A DNA stretch of 5,846 bases from an uncultured Ignavibacteriales bacterium (GCA_903915485.1 CAIWTC010000193.1:1-5846), one strand, 5' to 3'. Numbered from the stretch's first letter, positions 1 through 5,760 are shown. Notes: generated by a model from the sequence alone, not told the origin. Numbers and translations are program-made.

Positions 1-96
1 GGACACAAAGGTTTTTTTGGAAGAACTCCTTGTGACCTTTGTGCTTTAACCTTAGTGTCCCTTGTGGTTAAATCCTAATGAGATTATATCTTTAGA

Positions 97-140
97 GCAC
101 TTAAACACAAAGAACACAAAGGGAGGCACGAGGGACACAA
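97..140 (+). repeat. Direct repeat block, copy 1
   Basis: First copy of the best-conserved 44-bp block of the left-edge repeat. It matches 251-294 except at three positions, and the last 20 bp (121-140) are identical. The internal CACAAAG motif occurs twice, 9 bp apart, giving a short periodicity inside the block. Confidence 0.85.
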
Positions 141-250
141 GGTTGGTTTGCTTTGCTTCTTTAAAAAGTCTTTGTGACCTTTGTGCTTTAACCCTTGTCC
201 ACAGGATTCTGCGAATGTTCCTTGTGGTTAAATTCTACTGCGATTTCAGG

Positions 251-294
251 GCACTTAACCACAAAGGCCACAAAGGGAGGCACGAGGGACACAA
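251..294 (+). repeat. Direct repeat block, copy 2
   Basis: Second copy of the 44-bp block, 154 bp downstream of the first. It ends 27 bp before the terminase stop codon. The repeat array therefore marks the left limit of phage-like coding sequence in this window. Confidence 0.85.
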
Positions 295-320
295 TTAGCC
301 TTATGCGTTTTTCATAATTC

Positions 321-1661
321 TCAAACGAATCCTTTCAGTACTTTGCTTTTGTGTCTTACAAATCTTGATTGCGGCGGCACTATGATTGATTCGTTATTTG
401 TTGCGCTTAGTGCCAGTGCAAGTGCCCAGAATCTGTCCGCGTGACTTCCGCCTGTTGAACGGTCAGCCACGAAACGGATTGCACCGTTTGAGGATGATAC
501 TCTACGGACGGAATGCAAATCATCTTTAAGTTCAGGCTCAAGCGGTAGAATTACCGAACGGTTTTCAAATGAACGCTTGAGGAAGTAAGCAAGTTCTTCT
601 TTCCGCTTTGGAGTGAAAGTGATGTTCTCGACTTTATGCGCGCCGAAATCGTTTCTTGCATCCTCTGCTAACTGCATGCCTAGTCCGGTGCAGTCAATGG
701 CGCAGCGCTTCAACTGCCGCAGTGAAAGTATGTCATAAATAAATTCCTTCTGCCGCTGAAATGATTCGTTCTTAAGTATTCTTATTCCAAAAGTGACGAA
801 GATATTTTCGACTTTCTTGAGAATGTATATAACGGTTAAATCGTTTTTCCTGCCGATGTCTATTCCCGCATAGAGCTGGTCACTTGTGTTAACTTTATTT
901 AAGAGCGGAAGATTACTATCCGTGCAGGAATTGATTAAGTCATAAGAGATGAACGCGGTTGTTTCATCCACGGGGATACAGCAGTATTCTTCATTCCAAA
1001 CTGCATCGTCGAAACATCCTTTGCGCAGTTCATCAAGCCAAGCATTGCGTTCGCCTGTATCTGATGTTTTACCAAGGACTGCATTGACAAGTCCGTCATT
1101 AACTGCATCGTGAATAGTGGTTTTGTGCAGACTCCATGCGGAGTCCGGCGATTTGCTTTCTTCTACAAATTTATAGAAAAGCGATTGCTTGCCGTTGTGC
1201 GTTGAGAGTATGCGTATAGGGAATCCCCAAGAGGAAACAGGTTTCGCTGCTTTCCATAACTCGAATGCGTTAAGGTGATGAGCGAATTCATCTAGCACAA
1301 CTTTGCCTCCCTTGCTGCGGAATGATTTTGGATTACTGCTTAGTGCGGTGATTCTGCTTCCGTTTGCAAAAAGGAGCGAATGTGATTTTGATGAATGTTT
1401 TTCGCCAAGCACTAACTCATTCGGTGCGGCAGTGCTGAACATCTCAACCCACTTTTTGCAATAGAGGATATACTCAACGGCGGCGGAATCATCTGCTGAA
1501 CTGAACCATACTGAGGGATATTTCCCGTTGAGCATATCTACAACATCTTCATAACTCTGCACATAAGTTGCGCCGATGCGTCGGGACTTTTCCCAAACTT
1601 TCACAGCGCTTTTGTCGTTAAGCCAATCTTCCTGATACTTCATGAAATACGGTTCTTTCAC
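321..1661 (-). CDS. Phage terminase large subunit, Mu gp28-like
   Basis: DNA-packaging motor: an ATPase that drives DNA into the procapsid plus a nuclease that cuts it. The 446-residue product has a degenerate Walker A at about 24-32 (EKSRRIGAT, with the KSRRIGAT form typical of Mu gp28 relatives rather than GKT/GKS). Walker B is VVLDE at 121-125, and the coupling motif STHNG is at 153-157. The C-terminal RNase H-like nuclease shows AGIDIG with D268, AIDCTG with D323, and GSHADRFWALALAL with D409 as the likely metal-binding acidic residues. All expected motifs are present, so it looks intact, though shorter than Mu gp28 (about 550). The start is GTG, with GGAG six bases upstream; the GTGA overlaps the previous stop by four bases, so translation is probably coupled. 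An in-frame ATG at codon 7 is the alternative. It is the last gene of the minus-strand operon; no portal gene follows it. Confidence 0.93.
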   Translation of the reverse strand: MKEPYFMKYQEDWLNDKSAVKVWEKSRRIGATYVQSYEDVVDMLNGKYPSVWFSSADDSAAVEYILYCKKWVEMFSTAAPNELVLGEKHSSKSHSLLFANGSRITALSSNPKSFRSKGGKVVLDEFAHHLNAFELWKAAKPVSSWGFPIRILSTHNGKQSLFYKFVEESKSPDSAWSLHKTTIHDAVNDGLVNAVLGKTSDTGERNAWLDELRKGCFDDAVWNEEYCCIPVDETTAFISYDLINSCTDSNLPLLNKVNTSDQLYAGIDIGRKNDLTVIYILKKVENIFVTFGIRILKNESFQRQKEFIYDILSLRQLKRCAIDCTGLGMQLAEDARNDFGAHKVENITFTPKRKEELAYFLKRSFENRSVILPLEPELKDDLHSVRRVSSSNGAIRFVADRSTGGSHADRFWALALALSATNNESIIVPPQSRFVRHKSKVLKGFV

Positions 1662-1942
1662 TGCTCTCTCCGTATGCCTAAGACTTGCTCTTCGATTAGC
1701 CTGATTGTTTCGGGTGAAATTGAGGTGATAATTTTGTGTTCTCTTCTGCTGACTGCCGCAATTTCATTTGCTGTTTTGAATGCGGACAGCGAACGCACAA
1801 GCGCCGTGTAGCGCGGGAGCGAAGTATCTGTTTTGGCTATTGTAATAGCGGTTCTAAGGATATCGAGCAGGTCGTTAAATAATTCTTTTGACTCTTGTTC
1901 GGTCATTAAGGAATTATTGAACGGGCTAGTGTCTTTGTTCAT
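1658..1942 (-). CDS. Small helical phage protein, candidate small terminase subunit
   Basis: A 94-residue protein, mostly predicted helix, with no cysteine and no membrane span. It has an acidic N-terminal stretch (MTEQESKELFNDLLDIL, about 13-29), a basic central helix (about 44-72) and a C-terminal helix (ISPETIRLIEEQVLGIRRE, about 75-93). I recognise no family motif or clear helix-turn-helix. The small-terminase call rests on position: it sits directly upstream of the large terminase and overlaps it by four bases (GTGA), as the small packaging subunits of Mu-like phages do. Small terminases bind the packaging start site and regulate the motor. The ATG at 1942 is preceded by AAGGAAAG at a good distance and overlaps the preceding stop by four bases (ATGA). 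A second ATG at codon 13 lacks a good ribosome binding site. The gene is probably real; the function is moderately likely. Confidence 0.6.
   Translation of the reverse strand: MNKDTSPFNNSLMTEQESKELFNDLLDILRTAITIAKTDTSLPRYTALVRSLSAFKTANEIAAVSRREHKIITSISPETIRLIEEQVLGIRREQ
1668..1671 (-). promoter_or_regulatory. Ribosome binding site deciding the GTG start of terL
   Basis: On the minus strand GGAG is followed by six bases (AGAGCA) and then GTG at 1661-1659. This supports the GTG start over the in-frame ATG at 1643, which has no comparable purine run. The site lies inside the end of the upstream gene, as expected for coupled translation. Confidence 0.6.
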
Positions 1943-2199
1943 ATTATATTTCTTTCCTTATGATGAATCGAAACATCAAGTTTAATCTCCAACCGGGAAA
2001 GAATCCTGTTGAGTGCATCTTTATATTTAATATCCTCTTCGAGCAGACAAAACATCCTGTCAACATTTGCCTGATTTTCTTTTGACACTTTTGCCTGTTG
2101 CTTATTGAATTGCTTAAAGGATAAATACCACATCACAAAAACTATTATCGCGATGCTTCCATTACCGAGGAGATTTAATAACTCCGAATCTACTTTCAT
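1939..2199 (-). CDS. Small single-span membrane protein with coiled-coil tail, first gene of terminase operon
   Basis: An 86-residue protein. Residues 1-13 precede one hydrophobic segment (SIAIIVFVMWYLSF, about 15-28). A charged, Q/K/E-rich helical tail follows (about 29-75) that could form a coiled coil, ending in a basic patch. No cleavable signal is obvious, so it is probably an inner-membrane protein with the tail on one side. The architecture resembles Mu gp25-type proteins (the DUF2730 group), which also lie upstream of the Mu terminase genes; this comparison is from memory of layout, not alignment. A holin or anti-holin role is an alternative. I chose ATG at 2199 because GGAG lies six bases upstream and the predicted promoter is about 20 bases further up. 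The frame stays open to a TTG at 2286, but that would run through the promoter and has no ribosome binding site. Confidence 0.6.
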   Translation of the reverse strand: MKVDSELLNLLGNGSIAIIVFVMWYLSFKQFNKQQAKVSKENQANVDRMFCLLEEDIKYKDALNRILSRLEIKLDVSIHHKERNII

Positions 2200-2222
2200 G
2201 ATAAACTCCAATATTTTTAATG

Positions 2223-2265
2223 CAAAAATATGTTTGAAGGCATGTGCAATTCTACTGAAGCGTTC
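2223..2265 (-). promoter_or_regulatory. Leftward promoter of the terminase operon, with conserved upstream box
   Basis: Read on the minus strand, the box GAACGCTTCAGTAGAAT (2265-2249) is followed by exactly 18 bp and then TATTTTTGCAT (2230-2220). TATTTTTG fits the Bacteroidota minus-7 consensus TAnnTTTG. A TTG overlaps the end of the box, close to where a minus-33 element belongs. Transcription would start near 2218, about 19 bases before the ATG at 2199, leaving room for the GGAG ribosome binding site. The box and spacing are shared with the rightward promoter. I infer promoter function from this match and position. Confidence 0.65.
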
Positions 2266-2304
2266 AAGGAACGGGGTTGTGAACAAAAGAGGAAATTATT
2301 CGCG

Positions 2305-2350
2305 GAACCGTTCAGTAGAATGCCGCATAACCGAAGAATTAATTTTGCAT
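2305..2350 (+). promoter_or_regulatory. Rightward promoter of the capsid operon, with conserved upstream box
   Basis: The box GAACCGTTCAGTAGAAT (2305-2321) is followed by 18 bp and then TAATTTTGCAT (2340-2350); TAATTTTG fits TAnnTTTG exactly. The box matches the one at the leftward promoter at 15 of 17 positions, differing only by a CG/GC swap. The minus-7 region matches at 10 of 11 positions. No TTG minus-33 is seen, so the box may replace it, either as the site of an activator or as part of a phage-specific promoter. The predicted start is near 2352, giving a leader of about 50 bases before the protease gene. Confidence 0.65.
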
Positions 2351-2360
2351 CGTAAATAAC

Positions 2361-2375
2361 AACTGTTATGCAGTT
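2361..2375 (+). other. Small hairpin in the capsid-operon leader
   Basis: AACTG at 2361-2365 pairs with CAGTT at 2371-2375 around a five-base loop, just after the predicted transcription start and 20 bases before the ribosome binding site. It may stabilise the 5' end of the transcript or be a chance palindrome. The stem is only five base pairs. Confidence 0.3.
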
Positions 2376-2405
2376 ACAACAACAACTCTAAAACGGAGAA
2401 ATATT

Positions 2406-3263
2406 ATGAATGAATGGTTTGAGATTTTCAAAACCGGTATTCATACCGATTCAAGCGGAAGCACAAAGGAATGGACAAACACCGACCTTAAGCAAATCGC
2501 TTCAAGTTACGACCCTGCAAAATATGAAGCACCTTTAGTGATAGGTCATCCTGAGCTGGATGCACCTGCCTATGGATGGGTTCAATCATTGAAAGTAGCG
2601 GGCAATAAGCTATTGGCAAAAGCAGCACAGATAGCTCCTGAATTTTCAGAACTTTTGAAACAAGGAAAGTTCAAAAAAATAAGTATCGCAATCACACCAA
2701 GCAAAACACTTAGACATATTGGATTTCTTGGTGCAGCGGCGCCTGCAGTTGAGGGACTGAAGACTGCGGAGTTTTCGTCACTCATCACAGCGGATAAAGT
2801 TACTTTCAATGAAGATGAACTATGCTTTGCTGCCGAACCTGAGGAAATACTTTTCAACTTCCTTGGTAAGTTGGAAGAAAAACTGAATCTAATTGAACAG
2901 CGCATAGAACCTTTGGAAGCGAAAGCTGAAACCAAAGAAACAGAAATACAGAATGCCGGCTTGTTCAGCGAGGCAAAAGCGAAGTTCATAACTTTGGCTG
3001 AATCTAAAACGGGACAAGGCTGCCTTACCCCCGCGCAGAAAACTTTGCTGATGGAGCTCGCAAACTCAATCGAGCATAAGAACGCAACGGGTGAGTTTTC
3101 TAAAGAACAATCAATGAATCTGCTAACACAGTTTATTGAACTTCTGCCGGTACAGATATCAACGAAGCACTTTGTGAAAAAATCAATTGAGCCGAAGCAG
3201 GAAGCATTGGGCGCGGCTGCACAACTGCGGAATATTTTCGCAGCACAAATTGGAATACTTTAA
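2406..3263 (+). CDS. Phage head maturation protease/scaffold, Mu gpI-like
   Basis: A 285-residue protein that directs capsid assembly and then cleaves head proteins. The N-terminal half has the pattern of Mu-like prophage I proteins: APLVIGHPE (42-50), PAYGWVQSLKV (54-64), FSELLKQGKFKKISIAI (80-96) and LGAAAPAVEGLK (108-119). H48 and S93 are my candidates for catalytic histidine and serine, by analogy with other head proteases. From about 150 to 182 there is a charged heptad-like stretch (LGKLEEKLNLIEQRIEPLEAK) likely to be a coiled coil. The rest to 285 is helical and probably acts as scaffold, comparable to Mu gpZ. Protease and scaffold are therefore in one chain. GGAG lies seven bases before the ATG. 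It is the first gene of the rightward operon, 33 bases before the coat gene, the usual order in Mu-like head modules. Confidence 0.88.
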   Translation: MNEWFEIFKTGIHTDSSGSTKEWTNTDLKQIASSYDPAKYEAPLVIGHPELDAPAYGWVQSLKVAGNKLLAKAAQIAPEFSELLKQGKFKKISIAITPSKTLRHIGFLGAAAPAVEGLKTAEFSSLITADKVTFNEDELCFAAEPEEILFNFLGKLEEKLNLIEQRIEPLEAKAETKETEIQNAGLFSEAKAKFITLAESKTGQGCLTPAQKTLLMELANSIEHKNATGEFSKEQSMNLLTQFIELLPVQISTKHFVKKSIEPKQEALGAAAQLRNIFAAQIGIL

Positions 3264-3296
3264 TAATTAATCAACAATAAATTTAACGGAGTTAAA

Positions 3297-4220
3297 ATGA
3301 AACTAAATTCAATCTCAGCAAGTGACCAAGTCACACAGTTAGTGGTAAATAAAATGATGGAGAAAAGTTCTGTCCTTAGATTTGCCGAATTCTATTCAAT
3401 GAACGGAAGCGCGGAATATGCGAGGAAGGCGGCAACTGCAACGGGCGGACAATTCCGTTCGCTTGATTCAGACTTTCCGCTTAACAGTGTTTCGCCGGTG
3501 TTTACAAACCCCGCATTGCGAATCCTTGGCGACCAGGTACAGGTCGACCAGGCGCATGAAAGACGGGGATATGACATATCATCGGTGCGCGCAACAGAGT
3601 TACTGAACTTCTCGGCAAATCTCGGAAGACAGTTCCAAAACTATTTTTTCAACGGTGACTCTATGACCTCATCGGAGCAGTTCGACGGGTTGAAAGTGTT
3701 AGTGCCTTCTTCACAGACTTTAATTGCATCAGCAAACGGTCTTTCGGTGGATACAGGTAACAGCGACACGGCAAAAGGTAAGCAGCAAAAATTTCTTGAA
3801 TTGATTGATTCGCTGATTGAATCAATCGACGGTGGTGCCGAATATCTTTATATGGACGGGAAAACTATTTCGCGACTGACATCAATCGCAAGGGAGTTCA
3901 TCTCCATATCTAAAGATGAATTTGGTTCGCTGATTCGTTATTACAACGGTGTTCCAATACTTCCTGCGGGATATGACAGAAGCGGCAACAGGATTATTCC
4001 GCATACAGAAACAACCGGAACATCTAGCGCAACAACAAGCATCTATGCGGTTCGTTTCGGTGAACGCTCTGATGTTACGATAGCAACTAATATCGGAGTT
4101 GAAGTAAGCGATTTGGGAATTGTCGGCCCGTTTTACACACATAAGGTTGAGTTGGACGCGGCGCCTGTAGTTCTGAATGACAAATCAATTGCAAGGTTAA
4201 CAGGGATTATAATTTCCTAA
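3297..4220 (+). CDS. Phage major capsid protein, HK97-like fold
   Basis: A 307-residue coat protein predicted to form the icosahedral shell. Position directly after the protease/scaffold gene is the strongest evidence. Internal support comes from a helical N-terminal arm (about 5-35) and the FFNGDS segment (117-122) followed by QFDGLKVLV (128-136), a pattern frequent in short HK97-fold coat proteins. Further support is a long helix (about 160-177) leading into GGAEYLYMDGKTISRL (179-194), the NGVPILPAG segment (217-225), and the late beta strands IYAVRFGERSDVTIAT (249-264). It lacks a long N-terminal delta domain, which fits a separate scaffold protein. ATG 3297 has GGAG five bases upstream. 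The gene is complete and is followed by a terminator-like hairpin. Coat family assignment is by pattern; fold prediction would settle it. Confidence 0.88.
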   Translation: MKLNSISASDQVTQLVVNKMMEKSSVLRFAEFYSMNGSAEYARKAATATGGQFRSLDSDFPLNSVSPVFTNPALRILGDQVQVDQAHERRGYDISSVRATELLNFSANLGRQFQNYFFNGDSMTSSEQFDGLKVLVPSSQTLIASANGLSVDTGNSDTAKGKQQKFLELIDSLIESIDGGAEYLYMDGKTISRLTSIAREFISISKDEFGSLIRYYNGVPILPAGYDRSGNRIIPHTETTGTSSATTSIYAVRFGERSDVTIATNIGVEVSDLGIVGPFYTHKVELDAAPVVLNDKSIARLTGIIIS

Positions 4221-4235
4221 AATACCAATCGAACG

Positions 4236-4261
4236 GCCTTCTCTCAGTATTGGGGGAAGGC
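4236..4261 (+). terminator. Hairpin after the capsid gene, terminator or attenuator
   Basis: GCCTTCTCTC (4236-4245) pairs with GGGGGAAGGC (4252-4261) across the six-base loop AGTATT, giving a 10-bp stem with two G-U wobbles. The bases after it (ATCTTTATAAAA) are only moderately T-rich. It lies 15 bases past the capsid stop and 29 before the next gene. Partial termination here would lower expression of the lysis genes relative to coat protein. Confidence 0.6.
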
Positions 4262-4290
4262 ATCTTTATAAAAGTTAGAAGGAAACTAAA

Positions 4291-4506
4291 ATGAAACCAC
4301 TAAAAGGAAACCGCAAATATTCAGGATTCATTATCACGATGATTATATACTCTGCAGTTGTCGTGATAACTCTATTCCGCGTGCAGGCCGAACAAATAGA
4401 AGTACCGGCGTTTTGTTTTCAACTTGCCGCAGCATACTCGATACTGTGCGGATTGTTTTTCGGGAGCAATGTACTTGAACATTTTGCAAGTGAAAGGAAG
4501 GATTGA
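4291..4506 (+). CDS. Small two-span membrane protein, putative holin
   Basis: A 71-residue protein with a basic N-terminus (KPLKGNRKY) and two hydrophobic helices at about 11-29 (GFIITMIIYSAVVVITLF) and 38-60 (VPAFCFQLAAAYSILCGLFFGSN), joined by a short polar loop. It ends in a charged tail, ASERKD. Size, two spans and charged ends fit a class II-type holin, which opens the inner membrane so that a cytoplasmic endolysin can reach the wall. The amidase two genes on has no signal peptide, so it needs such a partner. AAGGAAA precedes the ATG by about seven bases. One base separates its stop from the next start codon. I recognise no specific holin family; the call rests on topology and context. 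Confidence 0.65.
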   Translation: MKPLKGNRKYSGFIITMIIYSAVVVITLFRVQAEQIEVPAFCFQLAAAYSILCGLFFGSNVLEHFASERKD

Positions 4507-4507
4507 A

Positions 4508-4993
4508 ATGCTGACAACGGCAATCAAGTTGCTTATTGTTTGTGCCGTTATTGCAGCCATTAGTTCCGGTGTATATTTGTTTTTCTATAAGGAGAGGATA
4601 GCAGCAGTAAAAGAACAAACCACAATACGAATTACTGAAGGAAGAAAAGATACAGTGAAAACTGTTAAGAAAATTTCCGGAAGCACAAGAGTATCCCGTC
4701 GCAAGGCAGTAAAAGTATTTGCTGACAGTGTAATGGAAAGAACTTCCGCAACTGCCGTAATTGCGGATGAAACCCTTCTGCTGAATCTAGAAATAACGGG
4801 ACTACCCGACAGTTTAGAGCCGCAAATTATTTATTCAGGCGAGGTTAGCGAGAAAACCATAAAAGTTACTGATACAATTTCAACAGAACGAGTACGGAGC
4901 GTTGAAGGGAATAAGAATGAAATCAATATTTATACAACAATCATTATTTGCACAGCAGCAGTGCTTGCGTTATTCATTGCGGGGCGACGATGA
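4508..4993 (+). CDS. Membrane protein with a span at each end, possible spanin
   Basis: A 161-residue protein with a hydrophobic N-terminal segment (about 5-26) and another close to the C-terminus (about 142-158, YTTIIICTAAVLALFIA), ending in GRR. The roughly 115 residues between are polar. They open with a basic stretch (KKISGSTRVSRRKAVKV, 54-70) and then turn into probable beta strands (TLLLNLEITGL, QIIYSGEVSEKTIKVTDTISTERV). Its place between holin and endolysin suggests a role in disrupting the outer membrane, as unimolecular spanins do. Those normally carry an N-terminal lipobox, and C12 here (LIVC) does not fit one well, so the match is partial. ATG 4508 is preceded by GGAAGG six bases upstream. 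An earlier in-frame start at 4424 would lie inside the holin gene. The stop overlaps the amidase start by four bases (ATGA). Confidence 0.55.
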   Translation: MLTTAIKLLIVCAVIAAISSGVYLFFYKERIAAVKEQTTIRITEGRKDTVKTVKKISGSTRVSRRKAVKVFADSVMERTSATAVIADETLLLNLEITGLPDSLEPQIIYSGEVSEKTIKVTDTISTERVRSVEGNKNEINIYTTIIICTAAVLALFIAGRR

Positions 4994-5592
4994 AATTAAT
5001 TAAAATAGATTTTCCTGAATCGGAATACTTCAAAGAAAAGAAAAATAAAAGACAGATAGTACTTCATCACACAGTGTCTGATTCAGGCAAATATGTTGAT
5101 GACTGGTGGATGTCCGATAAAGGGAAGTCCCGCGTAGCCGCTGCGTTTGTAATTGAAAAGGACGGAACTGTCATTCAGTTATTCGAACCTGAGTGCTGGG
5201 CTTTTCATATAGGGAAGGGAAGCAGCATCGCCGATAATCAACAGAGCATCGCAATTGAAATTGTAAATGAAGGCGGGCTTACTCTTAATAAGAAAGATAA
5301 TAAGTTGTATTGGTTTGACGGCAGAAAAATGTTTACCGGAACTTATTTGCAGTTACTGCAGTCGTGGAGAGGATACGATTACTTTGCACAGTACACAGAT
5401 GAACAGTATCGCGCACTTAATGAACTGCTGCTGAAATTATGCAGTGCGTTTTCCATTCCCACGAAATTAATATCTACATATGAGTATGCGGAAAAGTATA
5501 GAAACTTTAAAGGTGTTGTCAGTCATCATAATTTGCGCAAAGATAAATCAGATGTAAGTAAGGCATTCGATTTTGCGAAACTAAAATTTTGA
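4990..5592 (+). CDS. Endolysin: N-acetylmuramoyl-L-alanine amidase (Amidase_2/T7 lysozyme type)
   Basis: A 200-residue zinc amidase predicted to cut the bond between N-acetylmuramic acid and L-alanine in peptidoglycan. Visible motifs are IVLHHTVS (23-30, H26 as first zinc ligand), AAFVIEKDGTVIQL (51-64), WAFHIG (70-75), SIAIEIVNEG (86-95, E90) and SHHNLRKDKSD (178-188). H180, K186 and D188 have the same spacing as H122, K128 and C130 of T7 lysozyme; the third ligand is aspartate rather than cysteine, as in AmiD-like enzymes. A segment at about 96-136 (KLYWFDG, SWRGYDYF) is longer than in the T7 enzyme. There is no signal peptide and no separate wall-binding domain, so release would depend on the upstream holin. 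The ATG overlaps the preceding stop (ATGA); the upstream GGGGCG is a weak ribosome binding site, so coupled translation is likely. Confidence 0.92.
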   Translation: MKLIKIDFPESEYFKEKKNKRQIVLHHTVSDSGKYVDDWWMSDKGKSRVAAAFVIEKDGTVIQLFEPECWAFHIGKGSSIADNQQSIAIEIVNEGGLTLNKKDNKLYWFDGRKMFTGTYLQLLQSWRGYDYFAQYTDEQYRALNELLLKLCSAFSIPTKLISTYEYAEKYRNFKGVVSHHNLRKDKSDVSKAFDFAKLKF

Positions 5593-5647
5593 AATCATGT
5601 TGTGCAAAGCAGCAATGAAACAAATTATTTAATATTTTCCACAATAA

Positions 5648-5698
5648 CTCCAATTTTTAAGTCAATGCTGTCAACTTAAGAAAACTGCTTGGTTGGAG
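5648..5698. other. Nested inverted repeats downstream of the endolysin
   Basis: CTCCAA (5648-5653) faces TTGGAG (5693-5698), and inside them TTAAGT (5657-5662) faces ACTTAA (5674-5679). The stems are short and AT-rich. A folded 3' tail of the lysis transcript is possible; chance is also plausible. I find no gene in 5593-5846. Confidence 0.3.
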
Positions 5699-5760
5699 AA
5701 TTATTTAAGACGCCCTCACTCAAGAGGAGATTGCGTTTTGTAAGTTAGCCTTCCCATTAA

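Larger units (their letters stand above)
1..294. repeat. Tandem 'cacaaagg'-type intergenic repeat, about two copies
   Basis: This gene-free stretch is built from a degenerate unit of roughly 142-154 bp, and the window opens inside a copy. Three blocks recur in the same order. Block one, TGTGACCTTTGTGCTTTAACC, is at 31-51 and 173-193 and is identical over 21 bp. Block two, CCTTGTGGTTAAAT, is at 60-73 and 220-233. Block three is a 44-bp segment at 97-140 and 251-294 with three mismatches by my count, ending in GGGAGGCACGAGGGACACAA. The spacing grows from 142 to 154 bp because copy two carries about 12 extra bases near 198-212. Each unit also contains loosely inverted versions of its own core (TTGTGGTTAA against TTAACCACAA), so the transcript could fold. 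Similar repeats occur between genes in many environmental Bacteroidota-like genomes (from memory). Their translation gives meaningless 'HKGHKG' peptides. I see no gene here. Confidence 0.85.

Noticed and set aside
1..294. CRISPR array
   Set aside because: The repeats are only about two long degenerate copies with conserved blocks of unequal spacing, not short identical repeats with unique spacers, and no cas gene is seen.
62..298. Open frame of 78 codons giving an 'NTKNTKGGTRDTR...NHKGHKGRHEGHN' peptide
   Set aside because: It is the translation of the degenerate DNA repeat and has no ribosome binding site. Such peptides are a common annotation artefact.
2200..2286. N-terminal extension of the minus-strand membrane protein to a TTG start
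   Set aside because: It has no ribosome binding site and would translate through the predicted promoter; ATG 2199 has GGAG at six bases.
2249..2321. Invertible DNA segment or recombinase site pair
   Set aside because: The inverted arms sit only 39 bp apart, no recombinase gene is present, and the similarity continues outward into minus-7 elements, which promoters explain better.
2249..2321. LexA/SOS box, because of the GAAC and GTTC pieces
   Set aside because: The spacing (GAAC-C-GTTC in one copy, GAA-CGC-TTC in the other) does not fit the LexA consensus forms I know (for example GAACN4GTTC), so SOS control is not supported from sequence alone.
2105..2359. Plus-strand open frame of 84 codons across the divergent region
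   Set aside because: It is antisense to the membrane-protein gene, runs through the promoter region, and has no ribosome binding site or recognisable content.
2582..2989. Minus-strand open frame of 135 codons
   Set aside because: It is fully antisense to the protease gene, whose own motifs are clear; serine-rich low-complexity composition marks it as a shadow.
4424..4507. Upstream start for the two-span protein of the lysis cassette
   Set aside because: It would overlap most of the second holin helix in another frame; ATG 4508 has a strong GGAAGG and follows the holin stop by one base.
4541..4543. Lipobox cysteine C12 in the putative spanin
   Set aside because: The residues before it (L-I-V) lack the small residue needed at minus 1, so lipid attachment is not supported.
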